Source of the DNA: Acidobacteriota bacterium
GTDB taxonomy: Bacteria > Acidobacteriota > Blastocatellia > RBC074
Reading direction: 5' to 3'
Assembly (NCBI GenBank): GCA_018269055.1
Contig: JAFDVI010000015.1
Span: 205,355 to 269,354, forward strand
DNA length: 64,000 bases
The notes below the pieces were generated by a model. It did no database searches, had not been told where the DNA came from, and saw only the letters and a program-made list of their open reading frames with translations. The position numbers were made by a program, and so were the translations under genes. Of the stretch, positions 17,928 to 26,345 are shown in pieces; position 1 is the stretch's first letter, and each line of letters begins with the position of its first letter.

Positions 17928-20768
17928 ATGAAAAGTGGAAGCAAAGCAGTGCTGACGATCAAATGGATTTTCTTCGTCACTCTGATTGTTCAATGTTTTT
18001 CTCCGAATGCGACTAAGCTTTCCGGCTTTTTTGCAAATGTAACAAGAACGAATGCTGAGGTTTCGGCAGCAGTTGCGGCGGCAACCCCGGAATTACCACG
18101 CGTTTTACTCAACACAACCTATACGCCGCCCGGCGGACGAATCATTACAGTGAATGCGGGCGGCGATCTTCAAGCCGCAATCAATCAGGCCGCACCGGGT
18201 GACATTATCACGCTGCAAGCCGGAGCGACATTTACGGGCAACTTTACGTTGCCAAATAAATCTGGAACGGGCTGGATTGTGATCCGCAGTTCAACTTCAG
18301 ACGGCAGTTTACCGCCTCAAGGCACACGCATTTCACCGCAAAACGCCAGCCTGTTGCCGAGAATCGTCACGCCAAACACAGATGCCGCAATCAAAACTGC
18401 GGCTGGCGCTCATAATTACAGACTGCTGGGGTTGGAAATCGGAATTCAGTCCGGCGTAACCCTGAATTACGGAATTGTCCGTCTGGGCGAGGGGGCTTCA
18501 GCGCAGAATTCGCTCGGTCAGGTTCCGCAAGACATCATTATTGACCGATGTTATATCCACGGAAACTCGACTGGCGACGTTTCGCGCGGCATCGGGCTGA
18601 ATAGCGGACGCACAGCAGTCATTGACTCGTTCATTTCCGAATGCCACGCGGTCGGTGCCGATGCACAAGCAATTTGTGGTTGGAACGGGCCCGGCCCTTT
18701 CAAAATCGTCAATAATTACCTGGAAGGTTCGGGCGAAAATTTCATGCTCGGCGGAGCCGATCCTTCGATCAGCAATCTGGTCCCTTCGGACATAGAGTTC
18801 CGGAATAACTACGTGTACAAACCATTGCGTTGGAAGGTGGGGGAATCCACTTATGCCGGAATTCACTGGTCGGTGAAAAATCTGTTTGAATTGAAAAACG
18901 CGATGCGGTTGCTGATTGACGGAAACACGTTTGAAAACTGTTGGGGAGATGCCCAGCAAGGATTCGCCATCTTGATGAAAAGCGTGAATCAGGACGGAAC
19001 CGCTCCCTGGTCACAAACCAGTGACGTGACGTTTACCAACAACATCATCCGGCACAGTGGCGCTGGAATAAACCTGCTGGGAACTGATCCGAGCCAGCCC
19101 GGAGTGCCAATGAAACGGGTCTTGGTGCGTAACAATCTGTGGGATGACATCAATGATGCCCGTTGGACGTCCAGTGGACTCTATTTGCAGATCAGCAATG
19201 CGCCCGATGTCGTGGTGGATCACAACACGGTCATACAAACAGGAAGTGCGATTACGGCTTATGGTCCGCAGAGCCTGAATTTTGTTTTCACCAACAACAT
19301 CCTGAATCATGGTCCTTACGGAGTGAAGGGCGATGGAACGGCCACAGGCAACGGGACGATCAGCGTCTATTTGCCTGGCGCCGTCTTTACCAGAAACGTG
19401 CTGGTTGGTGGTAGCTCGACGAATTACCCCACTGGCAACTATTTCCCGACGTCACTTAGCGCAGTCGGATTCGTAAACCTGACAGGCGGCGATTACCGAC
19501 TTGTTTCCACCAGTCCCTATTGTGGCGTTGGAACCGACGGCCAGGATTTGGGCTATTTGTATGGTGGAACTACCCCGACCCCGACGCCGACCGCAACACC
19601 AACACCTACACCTGCGCTGGCAATCGCCAACGTTGCCGCGACCTCGATAACAACATCGAGCGCGACTATCACGTGGACAACAAACCAGTTTGCCGACAGT
19701 CAGGTTGAATATGGAACTACCACAGCTTACGGCAAGATAACCACGCTGAATCCCACACTTATATCCAGTCACGTCGAGGTCGTCAGTGGTTTGGCAAGTG
19801 ATACGGTTTACAACTATCGCGTCAAGTCCAAAACCAGCGGAGGCACATTGGCCGTTTCGTCCAATTTCACATTCCGAACATTGGCCGCAAAACCATCGCC
19901 GACACCGACACCCACTCCGACACCGACACCCACTCCGACACCGACGCCCACTCCGACACCGACGCCAACTCCGACTCCGCCTCCTGGTGACACGATTCCG
20001 CCGACCATCAGCGGAGTGGCTGCTGTGTCAATCTCAACTACCGGAGCCGCAATCAACTGGTTGACGAACGAATCTTCGGATTCGCAGGTCGAATATGGAA
20101 CGACGACCAGCTATGGCCAAACCACGAGCCTCAATACCAGCAGAGTGACAAACCATTCCATGGCATTGGTCAACCTGAAGTCCGGTCTGACCTATAACTT
20201 CCGCGTCAAATCACGCGATGCCGCAGGCAATTTGGCGGTTTCCGGCAATTTCACATTCAAAACCACATCCGCGACTCTGGGAACTCCGGTCACCTGGACT
20301 CAGTTGCGCGGAGTAACGGTGTCGGGCAGCGTCCTGATGAAAGTTTACGGTTGCGAGGGCTGTCGTTCATCGGCTATTTCAACCCAGAACATTACATCGG
20401 GCGATGGTTATGTGGAATTTACGGCGGTTGAGGCCAACCGACGACGGTATGTCGGGCTGATCTTGAATAACAAGACCGTGACGATTGCGGGCATGGATTT
20501 TTCCCTTGAAATTGCCAACGGAGAGGCGGCTGTTATTGAAAGGGGCGCTTACCGAACCGAGGTGATTTATGGTCCCAACGACGTATTTCGCATCGCCATT
20601 GAAGGCGGTGTCGTCCGTTATTACAAAAATGGACAACTGTTTTATACCAGTTTCGTCCCTCCGGTTTATCCACTCGTCACCGCCGCGTGGATAGATCAAT
20701 TGAACGGCACGGTCGCAAACGCCGTCATGAGCACTGGGGCGAGCGTTCAACTTCAGAAAAAGCGTTAG
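17928..20768 (+). CDS. Large secreted beta-helix protein with two fibronectin III domains (paralogue 3)
   Basis: A 946-residue protein. After a signal peptide (hydrophobic run FFVTLIVQCFS) residues about 50-545 repeat the parallel beta-helix of the two preceding genes, including DAQAICGWNGPGPF. A Pro-Thr linker, a fibronectin III domain (about 560-650, with SSATITWTTNQFADSQVEYG), a longer Pro-Thr linker, a second fibronectin III domain (about 690-780, with GAAINWLTNESSDSQVEYG) and a C-terminal lectin- or concanavalin-like domain (about 785-946) follow. Such modules usually bind carbohydrate or space a catalytic domain from the cell surface. ATG 17928 is chosen for GAGG five bases upstream; GTG 17922 is an alternative. 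Likely a cell-surface or extracellular polysaccharide-active protein. Confidence 0.78.
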   Translation: MKSGSKAVLTIKWIFFVTLIVQCFSPNATKLSGFFANVTRTNAEVSAAVAAATPELPRVLLNTTYTPPGGRIITVNAGGDLQAAINQAAPGDIITLQAGATFTGNFTLPNKSGTGWIVIRSSTSDGSLPPQGTRISPQNASLLPRIVTPNTDAAIKTAAGAHNYRLLGLEIGIQSGVTLNYGIVRLGEGASAQNSLGQVPQDIIIDRCYIHGNSTGDVSRGIGLNSGRTAVIDSFISECHAVGADAQAICGWNGPGPFKIVNNYLEGSGENFMLGGADPSISNLVPSDIEFRNNYVYKPLRWKVGESTYAGIHWSVKNLFELKNAMRLLIDGNTFENCWGDAQQGFAILMKSVNQDGTAPWSQTSDVTFTNNIIRHSGAGINLLGTDPSQPGVPMKRVLVRNNLWDDINDARWTSSGLYLQISNAPDVVVDHNTVIQTGSAITAYGPQSLNFVFTNNILNHGPYGVKGDGTATGNGTISVYLPGAVFTRNVLVGGSSTNYPTGNYFPTSLSAVGFVNLTGGDYRLVSTSPYCGVGTDGQDLGYLYGGTTPTPTPTATPTPTPALAIANVAATSITTSSATITWTTNQFADSQVEYGTTTAYGKITTLNPTLISSHVEVVSGLASDTVYNYRVKSKTSGGTLAVSSNFTFRTLAAKPSPTPTPTPTPTPTPTPTPTPTPTPTPTPPPGDTIPPTISGVAAVSISTTGAAINWLTNESSDSQVEYGTTTSYGQTTSLNTSRVTNHSMALVNLKSGLTYNFRVKSRDAAGNLAVSGNFTFKTTSATLGTPVTWTQLRGVTVSGSVLMKVYGCEGCRSSAISTQNITSGDGYVEFTAVEANRRRYVGLILNNKTVTIAGMDFSLEIANGEAAVIERGAYRTEVIYGPNDVFRIAIEGGVVRYYKNGQLFYTSFVPPVYPLVTAAWIDQLNGTVANAVMSTGASVQLQKKR
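19899..19970 (+). repeat. 18-bp minisatellite encoding Pro-Thr linker
   Basis: Four tandem copies of CCGACACCGACACCCACT, with A/G and C/A changes in the last two, encode alternating Pro-Thr. The array is in frame and separates the two fibronectin III domains. Copy number can vary by slippage without breaking the frame. Confidence 0.9.
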
Positions 20769-20787
20769 CTTACTGTTCGACGGCTAG

Positions 20788-20846
20788 TTGCATTGTGGTT
20801 GCGGTATACTTCAATTCCAAAAGGAGTCACCGCAACCACAATGCAA
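20788..20846 (+). promoter_or_regulatory. Perfect 18-bp inverted repeat sequestering the CoA-transferase start codon
   Basis: Arm TTGCATTGTGGTTGCGGT (20788-20805) is exactly complementary to 20829-20846. The 23-base loop contains AAGGAG (20821-20826) and the right arm contains the ATG at 20841. In RNA the start codon would be buried in a stable stem while the ribosome-binding site stays in the loop. As DNA it could be an operator. It has no T-tract, so it does not look like a terminator. Confidence 0.75.
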
Positions 20847-22091
20847 AACCAGACATCGTTACCACGCCCGCTTGAAGGCGTGACCATTCTCGATTTAACC
20901 ATTGCGCTCGCCGGGCCTTTTGCCACGCTAATTCTTGGGGGCTTGGGCGCGCGCGTTATCAAAGTCGAGAACCCGGCCGTTGGCGATCCCGCCCGCAGCA
21001 ATTCGCCTTACCTTGGTCGAGACGGCGTGAAACTCGTCCGCGAAACCGAAGACGACATCTCCATTTCGACCCTCAACCGCATGCGCAACAAGCTTGGTGT
21101 GACTCTAAACCTGAAACACCCGCAAGCTCGCGAAGTATTCAGCGACTTGGTTCGATCTTCCGATGTGCTGGTGGAAAACTTCAGCCGAGGCACACTTGAC
21201 CGATTGGGCCTGGGCTACAGCTTCGTGCGTGAAATCAACCCACGCATCGTGCATTGCGCGCTAACTGGATTTGGTACGGAAGGTGACACAGGCTCTGCTA
21301 AAGCCCTCGATTCGATCATTCAGGCGCTCAGCGGATTGATGATGACTTCCGGTTCGACAGGGGAACCACCAGTCAGAGTGGGCGTGCCGTTTGCCGACCT
21401 GATCACGCCGCTATTTGCCGTCATTGGAATTCTGTCCGCGCTGAAGATGGCTGACCGAACCGGAGAAGGACAATTCGTGGATGTTTCGATGTTGGGCGTA
21501 ATGACTTCGCTGGTGGCTTGCGAATCCTTCGACGCAATGGAAAGCCTGGGCATCCCCGTGCGCACTGGTCAGACAATGCCGCGTCTGGCTCCGTTTGGGA
21601 CTTACAGCGCCAGCGATGGTTACATTGCTATTTGCGCCCACCAGAACGATTTTGCCTACGGCGTTTTCAACGCGATGGGGCGACCGGAATTTGCTGCTGA
21701 CGACCGTTTTCGCACGCGCGATCTCCGCGTCAAACACGTTGCGGAACTCGACGCCCTAATCAATGCTTGGACGCGAACTTTGCCAAAAGCCGAACTGCTG
21801 AACATTCTGAATGCCGCCGGGGTTCCCTGCGCCGAAGTCCGCGATCCTCAAACCGCGCTCCGCGATCCTCGCGTTGTCGCACGAGGCGAAACCGTGCGCC
21901 TCGAACATCCACAGCACGGATTGGTGGATGATGTTTACGGAATGGGTTTGCCGATCAAGTTTTCCGCAGCGACCGCTGCTTATGATCAAGCTTCACCCGT
22001 AATGGGCGAACACAACCAGAATGTTTATGGAGAAATTCTCGGGTATTCACAGGAGCGTATTGACGCGTTGCGTTCGCAGGGCGTGATTTGA
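20841..22091 (+). CDS. CaiB/BaiF family (class III) CoA-transferase
   Basis: A 416-residue cytoplasmic enzyme of the family III CoA-transferases, which move CoA between carboxylic acids via aspartyl-CoA intermediates. Family features are PLEGVTILDLTIALAGPFAT at the N-terminus, VIKVENPAVGDPAR, NLKHPQAREVF, LVENFSRGTLDRLGL and HCALTGFG, then the C-terminal EVRDPQTALRDP segment. The catalytic aspartate normally follows the LVENFSPG region by about 35 residues; ALDSIIQALSG near 155 is the likely place (Asp). ATG 20841 is chosen by homology; the AAGGAG at 20821-20826 is 14 bases away, longer than usual, and separated by a palindrome arm. The substrate is not predictable from sequence. It is transcribed convergently with the following HAD gene. 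Confidence 0.88.
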   Translation: MQNQTSLPRPLEGVTILDLTIALAGPFATLILGGLGARVIKVENPAVGDPARSNSPYLGRDGVKLVRETEDDISISTLNRMRNKLGVTLNLKHPQAREVFSDLVRSSDVLVENFSRGTLDRLGLGYSFVREINPRIVHCALTGFGTEGDTGSAKALDSIIQALSGLMMTSGSTGEPPVRVGVPFADLITPLFAVIGILSALKMADRTGEGQFVDVSMLGVMTSLVACESFDAMESLGIPVRTGQTMPRLAPFGTYSASDGYIAICAHQNDFAYGVFNAMGRPEFAADDRFRTRDLRVKHVAELDALINAWTRTLPKAELLNILNAAGVPCAEVRDPQTALRDPRVVARGETVRLEHPQHGLVDDVYGMGLPIKFSAATAAYDQASPVMGEHNQNVYGEILGYSQERIDALRSQGVI

Positions 22092-22100
22092 TTGTGGCAA

Positions 22101-22772
22101 TCATTCGACCTGGTTGGGAAAAAAGTTGCGTTCAAGCAGCTCACCAATCCGCCCGATCTTTATGTCCGCTGGTGGATACTTGGCCACCTCCGCTGAATCA
22201 AGTGCGTAATGCCCCTGAACAGGAAAAATAGTTGTCAACCGCTCGCCCCAGTCCCGCTTCATCGCCGTCAGAATTCTGAGCTTGTCGTCTACCATCACGT
22301 AATGATCTGCCGGGTAGCGGCGCTCGACATCAGGCAGTTCCAACTCCTTGTGAATGTAAATCAGGATGTTTTTGTCCACAGCCTCAAACAAGCCGGAGCG
22401 TTCAATTTTGCGCGGCTGGAAGACCACATCGCCATCCGAAAGAATGACCACCGGCCCCCATTGTTTGCAGTGTTCCAGAACATCCAGCGAATTTGGGTAA
22501 AGCCGATTGGCGAAAGGGTAGTTGACCAGATAAGTCGAAAGCGCCAGCAAGTGTGAGTCGTGGGGATAGGAAATCCGATAGCGTTGTAATGCGCCCAGGT
22601 AATCCGCATAGCCGAGTTCGGAGCGCAGTTGTTCGAAGATTTGCCAGTAATGCGCGCTGCGTTCTGACCCAACCTCGCGTTCCAGGTAATTTCGCAGGTC
22701 GCGGGTGACGCGGTCGTTATCGAGCAGCGTGTTATCCACATCGAAAAAGAAGACGATTGGATGTTTCGGCAT
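22101..22772 (-). CDS. HAD-superfamily hydrolase
   Basis: A 223-residue cytosolic protein with motif I FFFDVDNTLLDND near residue 8-20 (nucleophile and acid/base Asp), motif II VILSDGD around residue 115, a lysine in the RKIERSG segment, and motif IV YVMVDDKLRIL near 165. The helical cap lies between motifs I and II. These place it among phosphatase-like HAD enzymes; the substrate is unknown. Start ATG 22772 follows AGGAGGT with normal spacing; the longer in-frame version from 22850 lacks such support. Confidence 0.8.
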   Translation of the reverse strand: MPKHPIVFFFDVDNTLLDNDRVTRDLRNYLEREVGSERSAHYWQIFEQLRSELGYADYLGALQRYRISYPHDSHLLALSTYLVNYPFANRLYPNSLDVLEHCKQWGPVVILSDGDVVFQPRKIERSGLFEAVDKNILIYIHKELELPDVERRYPADHYVMVDDKLRILTAMKRDWGERLTTIFPVQGHYALDSAEVAKYPPADIKIGRIGELLERNFFPNQVE

Positions 22773-22861
22773 AAAAAGCACCTCCTGAAGACCACGTAAC
22801 CCCGTGCCTGCATTGCTACGCAATTCCACAACCAGCGGACTTATGGGCATCTTGTTGAACG

Positions 22862-24517
22862 TCAGTGTTTAAAATGCCGCATTCCCGCGAAGACCATTGC
22901 AATGCCATGATCGTTAGCGGCCTCGATGACTTCCTTGTCGCGGACGGAACCTCCGGGTTGAATCACCGCCGTGATGCCATGTTTGGCGGCTTCGTCCAAT
23001 CCGTCGCGGAAGGGGAAGAAAGCATCCGACGCCAGCACGGTTCCAGCCAATGGCAATTGCGCTTTTGATGCGCCAAGCTTAACCGAATCCACGCGCGACA
23101 TCTGGCCTGCACCAACGCCGACCAATTGATGCTCCGCCGAATAGACAATCGCATTCGATTTCACGTGTTTGCAGATTGCCCAGGCAAATCGCAACGCACG
23201 CAGTTCGGCCGGAGTCGGTTTGCGCTCGGTGACGATTTCAAACTTTTCTTCGTCCAGCAATTCGGCGTCGCGCTCCTGAACCAAAACGCCTCCGCTGATG
23301 CGGCGCAATTCCAAATGCGTGCTGATGCGCAGGTTTTCGCCCATCCGCAGTATGCGAAGGTTTTTCTTGGCCGACAAAACCTGTTTCGCTTCGGCGGTGA
23401 AATCTGGCGCGATGATGACTTCGGCAAACATCTCGGCGATTTCTCTGGCCGTCTCTCCGTCAACAATGCCGGAAAACGCGATGATGCCGCCGAAGGCCGA
23501 AACCGGATCGGTGGATTTGGCGCGTTGAAAAGCTTCCAGCGGGGAAGTCGCAACGCCGACCCCGCAGGGGTTGGTGTGTTTGATGATCGCGCAGGTGTGC
23601 GGCAGATTTTCGGCATCTATCGCGCCTTTGGCCCTGTTGTCACGCAGATGCAGGTGGTGAATTTCCATCACCAATTCCCAGGCTGCGTCAGTATCCAGCA
23701 AGTTGTTGTACGAAAGCTCTTTGCCTTGCAGTTGCTCGGCAGTCGCGACGCCGTGTTCGTTCGATCCGGCCAGTTTATACAACGCCGCACGTTGATGCGG
23801 GTTCTCTCCGTAGCGCAATCCCATCGCCTTCTGAAGATTCAATTCAATCTCTTCCGGCAGGGCTGGTTGATTTGTCGCAGTGTCTCCAAGCGCAACTTCC
23901 GGATTTGCCGGTTGGCGCGACCACAGGAAGCGCGCGATTTCCTTGTCGTACGCCGCCGTATGGCGAAACGCCGTCAGCGCCAATTGGTAGCGGACAACAT
24001 AGGGCAGCGAGCCTTGATGCGCGTCCAGCATTGCGGCGACCAGATCGTAATCCTTGGGATCAACCACAACGGCTACGTCGTGATGATTTTTGGAGGCGGA
24101 ACGAATCATCGCCGGGCCGCCAATGTCTATGTTTTCGATGGCGTCCTCCATCGTCACGTCCGGCTTTTGAATCGTCTGGCGGAACGGATAGAGGTTCACC
24201 ACGACCAGATCAATCGGCTGAATGCCGTGTTCCTGCATCTTGGCTTGATGATCAGCGTTGTCGCGAATGCCCAGAATGCCGCCGTGCACTTTGGGATGCA
24301 GTGTTTTCACGCGGCCATCCAGCATTTCCGGAAAGCCCGTCAGGTCAGAAACGTCGCGGACACTGAGTCCGGATTCGCGCAACAGTTTGGCGGTTCCTCC
24401 GGTTGAAACCAGTTCGACGTTGTAAGCGGCGAGTTGTTGGGCGAATTCGGCCAGGCCGGTTTTGTCCGAAACGCTAATCAGCGCGCGCGTGATCTTCTTC
24501 AATGATTGGTCTTGCAC
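22862..24517 (-). CDS. purH: Bifunctional AICAR transformylase / IMP cyclohydrolase
   Basis: It catalyses the last two steps of IMP synthesis: formylation of AICAR with 10-formyl-THF, then cyclisation to IMP. The 551-residue protein carries the MGS-like cyclohydrolase domain (ALISVSDKTGLAEFA, LVSTGGTAKLL, FPEMLDGRVKTLHPKVHGG, VVNLYPF, NIDIGGPAMIRSASKNH) and the transformylase domain (RYGENPHQRAALY, KELSYNNLLD, IKHTNPCGVG, QMSRVDSV, SDAFFPFRDG, QPGGSVRDKEVI). It starts with GTG at 24517, with AGGAG about nine bases before; no in-frame ATG occurs near. Somewhat longer than many PurH proteins (about 510-530) owing to a linker around residue 200. All expected motifs are intact. Confidence 0.96.
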   Translation of the reverse strand: MQDQSLKKITRALISVSDKTGLAEFAQQLAAYNVELVSTGGTAKLLRESGLSVRDVSDLTGFPEMLDGRVKTLHPKVHGGILGIRDNADHQAKMQEHGIQPIDLVVVNLYPFRQTIQKPDVTMEDAIENIDIGGPAMIRSASKNHHDVAVVVDPKDYDLVAAMLDAHQGSLPYVVRYQLALTAFRHTAAYDKEIARFLWSRQPANPEVALGDTATNQPALPEEIELNLQKAMGLRYGENPHQRAALYKLAGSNEHGVATAEQLQGKELSYNNLLDTDAAWELVMEIHHLHLRDNRAKGAIDAENLPHTCAIIKHTNPCGVGVATSPLEAFQRAKSTDPVSAFGGIIAFSGIVDGETAREIAEMFAEVIIAPDFTAEAKQVLSAKKNLRILRMGENLRISTHLELRRISGGVLVQERDAELLDEEKFEIVTERKPTPAELRALRFAWAICKHVKSNAIVYSAEHQLVGVGAGQMSRVDSVKLGASKAQLPLAGTVLASDAFFPFRDGLDEAAKHGITAVIQPGGSVRDKEVIEAANDHGIAMVFAGMRHFKH

Positions 24518-24683
24518 TTTGAAGGTCTCCTGGAAGGTATCTGATTTTTGGCGGTAGACGCGAGTTTACGGTATGGCACAGGAGTTGAAAAGTTGGCGGT
24601 GTCGCTCAGAAGGTAAAAGTGAGAGATGCAGTTTTTTTAGCAAGGTTTTGAAAAAGTAACCGAGTCATCGAAGGAGGAAAGAG

Positions 24684-25805
24684 ATGATGAAAATCAACAA
24701 GATAGATCAGATAAAGGTCAGCGTGCTGTGGGCAGTTTTGTTAGTTCCGTTTCTGTTGGTGTCGGGGCAGGCGCAATGGTTTCCGAACCAGAACGCGAAT
24801 CAATATCCCAATTCGGGTGTTTCGCGTTTTAGATGGGAAGGCGTAGTGGATGGAACCAGCACCATCACCATCAAAAGCCGTCGCGTGAATGTCGAAACTC
24901 ATTCCGGGTTGCCCGTACAGCGGCAAAAGTACGAATTCACCGATGCGTTGCCGCGCGTCGCGATGAATATTCAATTGGTGGTTCTGGATGGCCGCGATCG
25001 GGTTCGGTTGATCGAATCGCCCCGCCCAAATAATGATTTTGCAGCCGTCATCAGAATTGATGATCGCAGCGGTGGACGTGATTTTTACAGTTTCGAGTTG
25101 CGATGGAACGACCGCGATTACCGAGACAATGGCGGCGGGTGGTCAGGCAATTCACCTCGGAATTCCGATTACGTGACTTGGAGCGGCCGGGTTGATGGCG
25201 AATCCATTATACGGTTTCGCAGCGACAAGGCGTTTGACCAGACAATCAACGGGCAGGGCATTTACGGCGAACGCTATCAATTCAGTGCTCCGCTACCGAG
25301 CCGCCCGGTGGATGTGAATCTGCGCAACACACAGGGCCGGGGCGAAATTTTGATTGTCGAACAACCCAGTCGCGCGAATAACTTCACTGTGGTTGTGAAA
25401 GTCCGCGATCGTCAAAACGGAGCGGGGAATTATTCGTTCACGTTGGCTTGGGAGAAACAAAATTATCGAGACCCGGATCATGGACGCTGGAATGATTTCC
25501 CGAACGGTAATGGGCGTGGCTTAAGTTGGTCCGGCCGGGTTGATGGTCGCGATTTGATTAACATTCGCGGCAACAGTTTGTGGGTGGACCATCGGGACGG
25601 GCAGCCGGTGTACGACGCGAACTACAATTTTTATAACCCGCTGCCGAATCGGCAATGCGCTGTCAACATACGTCAAGTGAACGGGCGCGGGAATGTTCGC
25701 GTGATCGAACAACCTTCGCCGTACAACAACTACACAGCGGTGATTCAGGTAGAAGACCGCGACGGCGGCTCGGACTTTTACAATCTGGATATTGACTGGC
25801 AGTAA
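24684..25805 (+). CDS. Secreted protein with three tandem beta-rich repeats
   Basis: A 373-residue protein, not recognised. A signal peptide (VSVLWAVLLVPFLLVSGQAQ) ends near residue 31. Three repeats of about 105-115 residues follow, each with the pattern W.G.VDG..(I/L)I..(R/K)...V, Y.F..PLP, GRG.V.(V/L)IE.P...NN(F/Y).AV(I/V)(R/K)(I/V).DR.(G/N)G and a closing W. Repeats begin near residues 50, 165 and 275. The protein is probably exported to the periplasm or surface; no catalytic motif is visible. ATG 24684 follows AAGGAGG. A strong hairpin terminator lies just downstream. Confidence 0.7.
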   Translation: MMKINKIDQIKVSVLWAVLLVPFLLVSGQAQWFPNQNANQYPNSGVSRFRWEGVVDGTSTITIKSRRVNVETHSGLPVQRQKYEFTDALPRVAMNIQLVVLDGRDRVRLIESPRPNNDFAAVIRIDDRSGGRDFYSFELRWNDRDYRDNGGGWSGNSPRNSDYVTWSGRVDGESIIRFRSDKAFDQTINGQGIYGERYQFSAPLPSRPVDVNLRNTQGRGEILIVEQPSRANNFTVVVKVRDRQNGAGNYSFTLAWEKQNYRDPDHGRWNDFPNGNGRGLSWSGRVDGRDLINIRGNSLWVDHRDGQPVYDANYNFYNPLPNRQCAVNIRQVNGRGNVRVIEQPSPYNNYTAVIQVEDRDGGSDFYNLDIDWQ

Positions 25806-25827
25806 TTGATTTCAGGCTGGGGTGAAA

Positions 25828-25864
25828 AAGAGGGCTGAGCGTTTGAACACGCATCAGCCCTCTT
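25828..25864. terminator. Bidirectional intrinsic terminator
   Basis: AAGAGGGCTGA plus GCGT pairs with ACGC plus TCAGCCCTCTT, leaving one bulged base and a 6-base loop, with A-rich and T-rich flanks. It lies between the convergent triple-repeat gene and the GAF gene. Confidence 0.85.
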
Positions 25865-25897
25865 CCTTTTGGTTGGTTGGCAATTTCCGTCAGGCGA

Positions 25898-26308
25898 TCA
25901 GCCTTTGATCAAACCCACTGCAAGGCTCAGCAATCGGTCAATCTCATCTTGTGAGTATTCGTAATCGCGATGCACGCCAATTCCCAGCGTCCCCTGCATT
26001 TGACCGGCGGCATCACGGATCGGAACAACAATCGCTCCATTGACGCCCGTAGCTTTTGCGCCGGAAGGGAACTTGCCCGATTCGTCAGTTTGCAGGTTGC
26101 AGACAGAAACCGGCTCGTTGCGTTCAGCGGCCAATCCCGCCATTCCTTTGCCAATCGGCACGACGCTGACTACGGGCACAATGTGCGGAGGCAATCCAAT
26201 GTGAGCCTTTAGGATCAGCACGCCATTTTCCACAAGGTGAATTGATCCTGTGTCAGCGGCAAATTCGCGGATGATGTCTTCCAGTTTTTGTTGCAGATTC
26301 AAAGTCAT
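25898..26308 (-). CDS. Small single-domain GAF protein
   Basis: A 136-residue soluble protein made of one GAF domain: an N-terminal helix (LQQKLEDIIREFAADTGSIHLV), the core VVPIGKGMAGLAAERNEPVSVCNLQTD, the GAF hallmark GAIVVPIRDAAGQMQGTLGIGV, and a final helix. GAF domains bind small ligands or chromophores. It has one cysteine in VSVCNL in the core and no output domain, so it may act with a partner. Its neighbour upstream on the same strand is the Ser/Thr kinase gene (38 bases away), so a role as its sensor is possible, not shown. Confidence 0.75.
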   Translation of the reverse strand: MTLNLQQKLEDIIREFAADTGSIHLVENGVLILKAHIGLPPHIVPVVSVVPIGKGMAGLAAERNEPVSVCNLQTDESGKFPSGAKATGVNGAIVVPIRDAAGQMQGTLGIGVHRDYEYSQDEIDRLLSLAVGLIKG

Positions 26309-26345
26309 AAATCAGCAGTAAAGCCACAGTTTGAGCAGGTGCTTT

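Noticed and set aside
19899..19970. Possible CRISPR or regulatory repeat
   Set aside because: Pure coding minisatellite for a Pro-Thr linker.
13771..20768. Beta-helix proteins as definite AlgG epimerases or pectate lyases
   Set aside because: The fold is clear but no family-specific catalytic motif is recognised, so no enzyme name was assigned.
23126..24406. 426-residue frame antisense to purH
   Set aside because: It is a codon-composition shadow of purH, which has all family motifs; no homology or ribosome-binding site.
24574..24590. Sigma-54-like site before the triple-repeat secreted protein
   Set aside because: It has GG-N10-GA rather than the required GC, so the -12 element is broken.
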